The notes under the pieces were generated by a model. The model was given only the letters and a program-made list of their open reading frames with translations. It ran no database searches and was not told the origin of the DNA. Shown here in pieces: positions 1 through 4,949 of a stretch of 5,694 nucleotides of DNA. Made by a program: the position numbers and the translations under genes. The number at the start of each line of letters is the position of its first letter. The stretch's first letter is position 1. Source of the DNA: Methylobacteriaceae bacterium (GTDB lineage Bacteria > Pseudomonadota > Alphaproteobacteria > Rhizobiales > Beijerinckiaceae). The stretch lies in the NCBI GenBank assembly GCA_031272615.1, contig JAISTL010000155.1, positions 1 to 5,694 of the forward strand. Direction: 5' to 3'.

Positions 1-532
1 GGTTGCCGGTGCCGAGCGTGCCGAGGTGCGCGGCGGTGTTGGCCTTTTGCAGCACGGGGTATTTCTCCGCCAGCGCCCGGTAACCCGGTTCCAGTTCCGC
101 CCAGGCCGCCTCGACATGAGGCGGCGCGTTGTCGTTCCACGCGCCGACATCGCCTTTCAGACCGTGGTTGGTGCGCCCGTGCGGCACCGCCTGTTCCAGC
201 GCCAGGCGCAGGCCGCCGAGATCCCTCGGCAAATCGGCTCTGGTCAACGGCGTCAAGGCCGCGGTCATGCCGCAGCCGATATCGACTCCCACCGCCGCCG
301 GGATCACCGCCCCAATGGTCGGGATCACCGAGCCCACGGTGGAGCCCTTGCCGGAGTGGGCATCCGGCATCACCGCGATCCAGCAATGGATGAACGGCAG
401 CGAGGCCAACGCCGCCAGCTGGCGCATGGCCGCCTCTTCCACCGGAATCCCGACGGTCCACATCTTCACCGGAACCCGGAGGTTGAGGTCCGTCCATCCG
501 GATTTCTCTTGCAGGGTTTCATAGGATGCCAT
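1..532 (-). CDS. rtcB: RtcB family RNA ligase, N-terminal part (runs off the left edge)
   Basis: RtcB joins RNA 2',3'-cyclic phosphate or 3'-phosphate ends to 5'-OH ends, using GTP and Mn2+, in tRNA splicing or RNA repair (family knowledge). The reverse strand reads as 177 full codons from ATG 532-530, open to the edge. It begins MASYETLQEK and contains PVKMWTVGIP (21-30), VMPDAHSGKGSTVGSVIP (54-71) and IPAAVGVDIGCGM (77-89). The last stretch holds the metal-binding Asp84 and Cys87, equivalent to D75/C78 of E. coli RtcB. VPHGRT (116-121) and HLGTLGTGN (169-177) follow; the latter stops just before the next conserved His. Alignment to E. coli RtcB from memory is nearly gap-free, so roughly the first 40% of a ~400-residue protein is present. 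The start codon lies 2 nt after the rarA stop, and only a weak GGGA precedes it, so translational coupling to rarA is likely. The truncation is only the window edge; whether the gene is intact beyond it cannot be judged. Confidence 0.93.
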   Translation of the reverse strand, partial: MASYETLQEKSGWTDLNLRVPVKMWTVGIPVEEAAMRQLAALASLPFIHCWIAVMPDAHSGKGSTVGSVIPTIGAVIPAAVGVDIGCGMTAALTPLTRADLPRDLGGLRLALEQAVPHGRTNHGLKGDVGAWNDNAPPHVEAAWAELEPGYRALAEKYPVLQKANTAAHLGTLGTGN

Positions 533-534
533 CG

Positions 535-1872
535 TTATTTCCCGTCGCGGCGCTCCTTGCGCAGTTTTTCCCACCAGTCCAGACGCTTGCGGATTTCCCG
601 CTCGAAGCCGCGGTCCACCGGATGATAGAAGTGCTGCCGCTTCAGTTTCCGCGGCCAGTAATCCTGCCCCGAAAAGGCATCCGGTTCGTCGTGGTCATAG
701 CGGTAGTCCGCGCCGTAACCCTCCTCCTGCATCAGCCGCGTCGGCGCGTTGAGGATGGTTTTCGGCGGCATCAGCGAGCCGTACTCCTTGGCCGCCCGCA
801 TCGCCCGGCTGAAGGCGGTGTACACGGCGTTGGATTTCGGCGCTGTCGCCAGATACACCACCGTTTCCGCCAAGGCAAGTTCTCCCTCGGGGCTGCCGAG
901 AAAGTCATAGGTGTCTTTGGCGGCGTTGGCGATGACCAGGGCGTTCGGGTCAGCCAGACCGATATCCTCCGAGGCCATGCGCACCAGGCGCCGGGCGATG
1001 AACAACCGGTCTTCGCCGCCGTCCAGCATCCGCGCCAGATAATAGAGGGCGGCGTCCGGGTCGGAGCCGCGCACGGTTTTGTGCAGGGCGGAAATCAGGT
1101 TGTAGTGCCCCTCCTGGGATTTGTCGTAGATGGGCGCGCGCCGCTGCACCATCTCCTGCAGGCCGGCGACATTGAACACCTCGCCGGGTTTGGCGGCGCG
1201 CCACACCTCCTCGGCCAGCATCAGCACGGCGCGCCCGTCACCGTCGGCCATGCGGATGAGCGACGCCCGCGCTTCCTCGTCAAGCGGCAGCACGAGGCCG
1301 GTCATCGCCTCGGCGCGCTTGAGGATTTTTTCGAGCGCGTCCTCGTCCAGCGGCTCGAAAATCAGCACCCGCGAGCGCGAGAGCAGCGCCGCGTTGAGCT
1401 CGAAAGAGGGGTTTTCCGTCGTCGCGCCGATGAGCGTGATGGTGCCGTCTTCCATCACCGGCAGAAAGGCATCCTGCTGGGCGCGGTTGAAACGGTGGAT
1501 TTCATCGACGAACAGCAGAGTCGCCCGGCCGTAGCCGCGTTTACCGCGCGCCGCCTCGAACACTTTCTTCAGTTCGGCCACGCCGGAGAAAATCGCTGAA
1601 ATCTGCTCGAACGACAGGTCGGTTTCCTTGGCCAGCAGCCGCGCCACCGTGGTTTTGCCGGTGCCGGGCGGCCCCCAGAAAATCAGCGACCCGAGGGATT
1701 TGGCTTCCACCAGACGCGTGAGAATGCCCTCGGGGCCGACAAGATGCTCCTGCCCGACCACCTCGGAAAGCGTTTTCGGGCGCAATTGGTCGGCCAGCGG
1801 GCGGTTGAGAAAGCTGTAGGCCTGACTACGCGCCCGCTCCTCCTCATCGGCGGAAGGAAACAAACTCTCCAT
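535..1872 (-). CDS. rarA: Replication-associated recombination protein A (RarA/MgsA), AAA+ ATPase
   Basis: RarA is a cytoplasmic tetrameric AAA+ ATPase related to clamp-loader subunits and eukaryotic WRNIP1. It acts at stalled forks and gaps together with SSB (family knowledge). The 445-residue product matches the usual length (E. coli 447). In ATG numbering: Walker A GPPGTGKT at 67-74, Walker B with DEIH at 123-126, sensor 1 GATTEN at 149-154, arginine-finger segment SRSR at 165-168, and a sensor-2-type GDGR at 211-214. The C-terminal half has the family stretches ISALHKTVRGS, APKSNAVYTAF and GYGADYRYDHDEP. I chose ATG at 1872 because GGGGTGA, resembling the Shine-Dalgarno core, lies about 5 nt upstream. 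A GTG at 1881 would add three residues (MKG) but overlaps that site. A promoter lies at 1989-2016. rtcB follows after 2 nt, so the two are very probably co-transcribed. Nothing is missing or frameshifted. Confidence 0.97.
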   Translation of the reverse strand: MESLFPSADEEERARSQAYSFLNRPLADQLRPKTLSEVVGQEHLVGPEGILTRLVEAKSLGSLIFWGPPGTGKTTVARLLAKETDLSFEQISAIFSGVAELKKVFEAARGKRGYGRATLLFVDEIHRFNRAQQDAFLPVMEDGTITLIGATTENPSFELNAALLSRSRVLIFEPLDEDALEKILKRAEAMTGLVLPLDEEARASLIRMADGDGRAVLMLAEEVWRAAKPGEVFNVAGLQEMVQRRAPIYDKSQEGHYNLISALHKTVRGSDPDAALYYLARMLDGGEDRLFIARRLVRMASEDIGLADPNALVIANAAKDTYDFLGSPEGELALAETVVYLATAPKSNAVYTAFSRAMRAAKEYGSLMPPKTILNAPTRLMQEEGYGADYRYDHDEPDAFSGQDYWPRKLKRQHFYHPVDRGFEREIRKRLDWWEKLRKERRDGK

Positions 1873-1898
1873 GCCCTTCACCCCGCGGCGTTGACAAA

Positions 1899-1940
1899 TC
1901 CCGGCCCCAAGGGAGGGAGTCCCGGCCCCAAGGCAGGGCG
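1899..1940. repeat. 21-bp tandem duplication in the rarA leader
   Basis: Two adjacent 21-bp units, 1899-1919 and 1920-1940, share 19 of 21 positions; both begin TCCCGGCCCCAAGG. They lie between the rarA promoter and start codon, so they would be in its 5' untranslated leader. Within the first unit TCCC and GGGA can pair. No function is recognised; slippage duplication is the simplest origin. Confidence 0.8.
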
Positions 1941-1988
1941 TCGGCGGAGAATCTCCCGTAGGTTCCGCCGGTTTTCGCGACGGCGCGG

Positions 1989-2016
1989 ATTATAGAGATA
2001 CGCCGCGCCGGAGCAA
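1989..2016 (-). promoter_or_regulatory. rarA: Putative sigma-70 promoter of rarA-rtcB
   Basis: On the reverse strand TTGCTC (2016-2011) is followed after 16 bp by a perfect TATAAT (1994-1989). Transcription would start near 1982, giving a leader of about 110 nt that contains the 21-bp duplication. The -10 box is exact, but the -35 box matches only TTG of the consensus. A perfect TATAAT in such GC-rich DNA, correctly placed and oriented, is the main support. Confidence 0.6.
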
Positions 2017-2041
2017 GCGTATTTCTCTTCTTCCCACCGAA

Positions 2042-2099
2042 TTCACAAGGGCAGCGCCGCCCGGTGTTTTTTGTTGTGCATCGTCCTGAACCGTGTTAT
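2042..2099 (+). promoter_or_regulatory. Two weak candidate promoters for the plus-strand structured RNA
   Basis: TTCACA (2042-2047, 5 of 6 to the -35 consensus) is followed after 17 bp by TGTTTT (2065-2070), which would start RNA near 2077, just before the first hairpin. TTGTTG (2071-2076) is followed after 17 bp by TGTTAT (2094-2099, 4 of 6), which would start RNA near 2106, just before the long closing helix. Both are weak and cannot be told apart by eye. They matter because an intrinsic terminator at 2239-2258 implies some plus-strand transcription from upstream. Confidence 0.25.
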
Positions 2100-2258
2100 C
2101 AAACACTTAAGGACGGTCTCCACCCAGCAGCCTCCGCTGCTATTGCCTCCGGGCTTGGCGCGTATCCTTCGGGTTTCAGACGCCGCAGTACACATGATGT
2201 ACACGTGGGGACCGTCCTCTTGATGGTGTCCTGTTTGCGCCCGGCGACGGGCTTTTTT
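2082..2258 (+). ncRNA. Candidate structured small RNA or transcription-attenuating leader
   Basis: No known RNA family is recognised. What is seen: a hairpin CGTCCT(2082-2087)/AGGACG(2110-2115) containing GTGTT-ATCA-AACAC (2093-2106); a competing 14-bp helix pairing 2110-2123 with 2205-2218, unbroken as RNA because its one mismatch is U-G; and inside it AGCAGC-CTCC-GCTGCT (2126-2141), GCC-TCCG-GGC (2145-2154), GGCG/CGCC (2157-2160 with 2181-2184) around a C-TTCG-G loop (2167-2172), and GTACA-CATGA-TGTAC (2188-2202). An intrinsic terminator ends the unit. The U-G pair, the two UNCG-type loops and the T tract all favour the plus strand. Depending on start site the RNA would be about 150-180 nt. 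It could be a free sRNA or a leader controlling the downstream operon, which begins at 2478. The alternative is a MITE-like insertion whose 14-bp inverted ends form the long helix. Confidence 0.4.
2239..2258 (+). terminator. Intrinsic (Rho-independent) terminator
   Basis: GCCCG (2239-2243), loop GCGA, CGGGC (2248-2252), then six T (2253-2258). The stem is perfect and all G/C. There is no T tract on the other side, so it acts on the plus strand only. It ends no protein gene, as both genes to the left are on the minus strand. It must therefore serve a non-coding transcript or attenuate transcription into the operon at 2478. Confidence 0.75.
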
Positions 2259-2352
2259 ATTGCCCCAAATCCTGATATTTTGGTGTCCCAAATCCTGATG
2301 TTTTGTTGCCCCAAGTCTCGGGTTTTTTGTTGCCCCAACCCAAGTCCTGATG
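2259..2352 (+). repeat. Four degenerate 23-24 bp tandem units
   Basis: Units start at about 2259, 2282, 2305 and 2329. The shared pattern is roughly TTGCCCCAARTCCTGATRTTTT. Units 1 and 2 are the most alike, sharing CCCAAATCCTGAT and a run of T. Unit 3 keeps TTGCCCCAAGT but has CTCGGG in place of the CCTGAT core; unit 4 keeps TTGCCCC and CCTGATG with a short insertion. The array follows the terminator directly and lies upstream of the hydrolase operon. It could be a set of protein-binding sites or a decayed tandem repeat. No function is recognised. Confidence 0.6.
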
Positions 2353-2477
2353 GTGTCTACTCCCTATTTCCTAACCCCTTCCTGCGGCGCCGGAGTCGTT
2401 TTCACTTTGCCGGTCAGGGTTTTTCTGTTACAGCGGTGCGGTCCTTCGGCCGTACACAACAAATAACCATCAGTGCC
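2353..2477 (+). other. Leader of the dimethylargininase gene, no convincing promoter
   Basis: This stretch has no gene. I found no -35/-10 pair better than TTGCCG (2407-2412) with poor -10 partners. A small stem GCGGTC/GGCCGT (2438-2443 with 2448-2453, two G-U pairs, loop CTTC) lies 25 nt before the start codon. The bases just before ATG 2478 contain no Shine-Dalgarno-like sequence. The frame stays open upstream to 2064, but that reading crosses the terminator and repeats and shows no protein similarity. Confidence 0.5.
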
Positions 2478-3257
2478 ATGAGCGTTTATCAATTCAATTC
2501 CGCCATCGTCCGCGCCCCCGCGCCGAGCGTCGTCAAGGGCCTGCGCGCGGAAGACCACGGGGACCCTTCGTTTCCCGGCATCCAGGCCGAGCACGCCGCC
2601 TATGTCCGCGCCCTTGAAGCCCACGGAGTGGCGGTGGAGGTGCTGGAACCGCTGGAGCAATATCCCGACTCCATCTTTGTGGAAGACCCGGCTTTGGTGT
2701 TTCACGAGGGCGCCGTGCTGCTGAACCCGGGCGCGCCGAGTCGCAACGGCGAAGCACGGGAGATTGCCCCGGTTCTCGAGCGCAACTTCCCGGTGGTGCT
2801 CGCCGTCACCGAAGGGTTTGTCGACGGCGGCGATGTGCTGGTGACGCCTGCCCATGTGATGATCGGCCTTTCCGCCCGTACCACCCGGCAGGGCGCCGAG
2901 GCGCTCGTCACCCGCCTCGCCGAACTCGGCCGCAGCGGCGTCATCGTCGCCACTCCTGCCGATGTGCTGCATTTCAAATCCGATTGCTCGCTGCTGGATG
3001 ACGCCACCATGCTGTCCACGGCGCGCCTCGCCGCCTCCGGCGTCTTCAGCGGCTTTGACGTCATCCCCGTTCCCGACGGAGAGGAAGGCGCGGCCAACGC
3101 CCTTCGCGTCAACGACGTCGTGTTCGTCGGCAGCCGGTTCCCGAAAACCATCGATACCCTGAGCCGCCGCGGCTATTCCGTCGTACCGCTGGAAACGGCG
3201 GAAATCGCCAAGATCGACGCCGGGCTGTCATGCATGTCGCTGCGCTGGCGACGATGA
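2478..3257 (+). CDS. ddaH: Dimethylargininase (DDAH) family hydrolase
   Basis: DDAH hydrolyses N-omega-methylated arginines to citrulline plus (di)methylamine in the cytoplasm, through a covalent cysteine intermediate (family knowledge). The 259-residue product has the usual bacterial length (about 254). Seen: SAIVRAPAPS near the N-terminus, substrate-side PDSIFVEDP (63-71), GAPSR with Arg89, VDGGDV with Asp116, LSART with Arg134, VLHFKSDCS with His165, and LSCMSLR with Cys252. Asp116, His165 and Cys252 form the expected triad. The acidic member is Asp in a DGGDV context as in human DDAH1, whereas P. aeruginosa DDAH has Glu. ATG 2478 fits the family N-terminus, although no Shine-Dalgarno sequence precedes it. 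A transporter operon follows 61 nt downstream on the same strand, so the substrate is probably imported by it. Related guanidine-modifying hydrolases with other substrates cannot be excluded, but arginine deiminase is unlikely given the short length. Confidence 0.88.
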   Translation: MSVYQFNSAIVRAPAPSVVKGLRAEDHGDPSFPGIQAEHAAYVRALEAHGVAVEVLEPLEQYPDSIFVEDPALVFHEGAVLLNPGAPSRNGEAREIAPVLERNFPVVLAVTEGFVDGGDVLVTPAHVMIGLSARTTRQGAEALVTRLAELGRSGVIVATPADVLHFKSDCSLLDDATMLSTARLAASGVFSGFDVIPVPDGEEGAANALRVNDVVFVGSRFPKTIDTLSRRGYSVVPLETAEIAKIDAGLSCMSLRWRR

Positions 3258-3307
3258 CGCCCGCCGTTTTCCAAGACCACCCCAAGTCGCGTTCCCACCC
3301 CAAACCC

Positions 3308-3311
3308 GGAG
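3308..3311 (+). promoter_or_regulatory. Shine-Dalgarno site of the solute-binding protein gene
   Basis: GGAG followed by AAA lies 7 nt before ATG 3319. It fixes the start at the codon that opens a good signal peptide. It is much stronger than the sites before the hydrolase and the first permease, in keeping with the high amounts of binding protein such systems need. Confidence 0.7.
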
Positions 3312-3318
3312 AAACACC

Positions 3319-4131
3319 ATGAAACTGGTTTCCGCCTTTCTTGCCGCCGGCATCTGCGCCGTCGCTCTCACCGCCGCCCAGGCGCAGGATAAAACCTACA
3401 CCGTCGGCATCGCCCCCGAACCGTACCTGCCCTACAGCACGCTCAACGCCGCCAACCAGTGGGAAGGCTACGAGCCCGACATGATCCGCGCCATCTGCGA
3501 GGAAGCCAAGCTGAAGTGCGAATTCACCGCCATCGCCTGGGAGGGCCTCATTCCCTCGCTCACCAACAACAAGGTGGATATCATCGTCGGCGCCTTCACC
3601 ATCAACGCCGAGCGCCAGAAGGTCGTCGATTTCCTCACGCCTTATGATTTTGAAACCACCCATGTCATCGGCGCCAAGTCCGACAAGACGGAAATCGGCC
3701 TCACCAAGGACCCGGCTGACCCGGCGGTCGAAATCCTCGACGAGAAAACCATGACCGGCAAGGTTGTCGGCGTGCAGTCGTCCAGCACCCAGTCAAAATA
3801 CGCCGCGACCTATCTGAAATCCCTGGAAATCAAGAATTATGACACCGCTGACAACATCCTCGCCGATATGGTCATCGGCCGTGTCGACTACACCATGGTC
3901 GGCTCCAACTTCTCGGCCGACTTCCTGAAATCCGACAACGGCAAGGATTATCACGTCGCCGCCGTGGTGCCCAGGAACCCGGTGGAAGGCGAAGGCGGCA
4001 TTGCCGCGGCGGTCAACAAGGGCAATACGGAACTGCTGAACAAACTCGAAACCGCCCTCGCCACGCTGGAAAAGAACGGCAAGCGTGAGGAACTGAGCAA
4101 AAAGTGGTTCCCCTACCGGTACGTGAAATAA
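3319..4131 (+). CDS. Periplasmic amino-acid-type solute-binding protein, family 3 (HisJ/LAO-like)
   Basis: This is the substrate receptor of a polar-amino-acid ABC importer. The 270-residue product starts with a signal peptide: MK, hydrophobic 4-20, probable cleavage after Ala22 in AQA|QD. There is no lipobox, so it should be soluble in the periplasm. Family marks: WEGYEPDMI (48-56), the first-lobe ligand loop AFTINAERQKVVDF (92-105) with Arg99 at the position that binds the ligand carboxylate, VGVQSSSTQ (150-158), and GRVDYTMVG (187-195). Cys60 and Cys67 have the spacing of the HisJ disulfide. Where HisJ-type proteins usually have an Asp that holds the ligand amino group (Asp161 of HisJ), this protein appears to have Gly195, which may mean an altered ligand. 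It follows ddaH by 61 nt and precedes two permease genes. The ligand is inferred from ddaH as arginine-like or methylarginine, not shown. Confidence 0.92.
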   Translation: MKLVSAFLAAGICAVALTAAQAQDKTYTVGIAPEPYLPYSTLNAANQWEGYEPDMIRAICEEAKLKCEFTAIAWEGLIPSLTNNKVDIIVGAFTINAERQKVVDFLTPYDFETTHVIGAKSDKTEIGLTKDPADPAVEILDEKTMTGKVVGVQSSSTQSKYAATYLKSLEIKNYDTADNILADMVIGRVDYTMVGSNFSADFLKSDNGKDYHVAAVVPRNPVEGEGGIAAAVNKGNTELLNKLETALATLEKNGKREELSKKWFPYRYVK

Positions 4132-4170
4132 GCCGTCGCTTATTTTGGCGTAACGCGGACAAACGAGAGA

Positions 4171-4195
4171 ACCGCGGACGGCCCCCGCCCGCGGT
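4171..4195 (+). other. Intercistronic stem-loop between binding protein and permease genes
   Basis: ACCGCGG (4171-4177) and CCGCGGT (4189-4195) are perfect inverted copies around an 11-nt loop. No T run follows, so it is unlikely to be a full terminator. Hairpins at this place in binding-protein operons (hisJ-hisQ, malE-malF) protect the upstream mRNA and lower expression of the permeases. The same role is plausible here. Confidence 0.6.
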
Positions 4196-4232
4196 CACTG
4201 GGTTGCGTTGACGGGAGTTTCAGGCGCGGATA

Positions 4233-4949
4233 ATGGAGCATTCCTACTGGTCCATGTTGTCCTTCGGCGATACCGGCTGGGGAGACGAATTTCTCTCCGG
4301 CTTCTGGCTGACGCTGGAAATCTCGTTTTGCGCCTATTGCGTCTCCTTCGTTTTCGGCCTGCTGGGCGCCGCCGCCAAGTTGGGCCCGTTCAGGGCGCTC
4401 AGAGCCATCGGCACCGGCTATACCGGGCTGGTGCGCTCCCTGCCGGAGCTGCTGCTGCTGCTCCTGCTCTATTACGTGGTGGCCAATCATCTTGAAATCC
4501 TGCTGCGATCCTCCGGCCTGGTGAGCGAAACCTTCCAGGTGAGCCCGTTCCTCGCCGCCGTGTTCGCCCTGGCCTTCGTCTGCGGCGCCTTCATGACCGA
4601 GGTGCTGCGCGCCGCCTACATTTCCGTTCCCGCCGGGCAGACCGCCGCCGGGCGGGCGCTCGGGCTCTCCACCTGGCAAATCCAGCGCTTTGTGATTTTC
4701 CCCCAGCTCATCCGCGCCGCCGTGCCGGGCATGGGCAACCTGTGGCTGGCCATCACCAAGGAAAGCGCCCTGGTCAGCATTCTCGGCAATTTCCACGAGG
4801 TGCTCTACGCCGGCTACCGCGCCGCCGCCAACACCAAGGAATACATCTTTTTCTACACCTTCACGGCGCTGATTTTCCTGTTCATCACCATCGTCTCGAT
4901 GATCGCGCTGCGCATCCTGGAAAACCGGCTGAACAGGGGGTTCGAATGA
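4233..4949 (+). CDS. Amino-acid ABC transporter permease (HisQ/GlnP type)
   Basis: One of two inner-membrane subunits that form the channel of the importer. The 238-residue product has about five membrane segments: near 21-45, 70-90, 104-124, 165-185 (weak) and 205-227. RSLPELLLLLLLYYV (68-82) is the HisQ/HisM-type RxxPxLLxL signature. The EAA loop contacting the ATPase is AAGRALGLSTWQIQRFVIFP (138-157), with Gly144 and the IFP end; the EAA triplet itself reads AAG. ESALVSILG (177-185) is also typical. ATG 4233 is chosen although its ribosome site is poor: GGAG at 4213-4216 is 16 nt away and GGA at 4228-4230 is too close. ATG 4254 is an alternative that removes seven residues but has no better site. 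The gene lies 101 nt after the binding-protein gene, with a stem-loop between, and overlaps the next permease by ATGA. Confidence 0.93.
   Translation: MEHSYWSMLSFGDTGWGDEFLSGFWLTLEISFCAYCVSFVFGLLGAAAKLGPFRALRAIGTGYTGLVRSLPELLLLLLLYYVVANHLEILLRSSGLVSETFQVSPFLAAVFALAFVCGAFMTEVLRAAYISVPAGQTAAGRALGLSTWQIQRFVIFPQLIRAAVPGMGNLWLAITKESALVSILGNFHEVLYAGYRAAANTKEYIFFYTFTALIFLFITIVSMIALRILENRLNRGFE

Noticed and set aside
26..1599. Long plus-strand frames opposite rtcB and rarA
   Set aside because: They are Arg/His/Gly-rich antisense shadows of well-identified minus-strand genes in GC-rich DNA.
1891..1919. Perfect TTGACA on the plus strand as a promoter
   Set aside because: At 16-18 bp downstream there is only GC-rich sequence with no -10 box, and no plus-strand gene follows.
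2049..2072. GGGC/GCCC hairpin followed by TGTTTTTT as a plus-strand terminator
   Set aside because: The stem is only 4 bp and the T run is offset by several bases; no plus-strand gene lies upstream.
2107..2258. 6S RNA, SRP RNA or tmRNA
   Set aside because: The length suits 6S RNA, but the fold is multibranched rather than one long bulged rod, and no hallmark sequence of the SRP tetraloop domain or tmRNA ends was seen.
2043..2338. Minus-strand frames of about 80 codons over the repeat region, including a repetitive peptide with GQQNIRIW-like units
   Set aside because: The peptide repeats simply follow from the 23-24 bp DNA repeats; no ribosome site or recognisable domain was seen, and two frames look equally open.
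2064..2477. Open reading frame extending the hydrolase upstream by 138 codons
   Set aside because: The extension crosses the terminator and the tandem array, has no family similarity, and the DDAH N-terminus starts at 2478.
3277..3303. Nine-base direct repeat CCACCCCAA between the hydrolase and binding-protein genes
   Set aside because: Short, C-rich and only two copies; no clear role and likely chance.
2364..3663. Minus-strand frames opposite the hydrolase and binding-protein genes
   Set aside because: Low-complexity antisense shadows with no family features; the plus-strand genes are secure.
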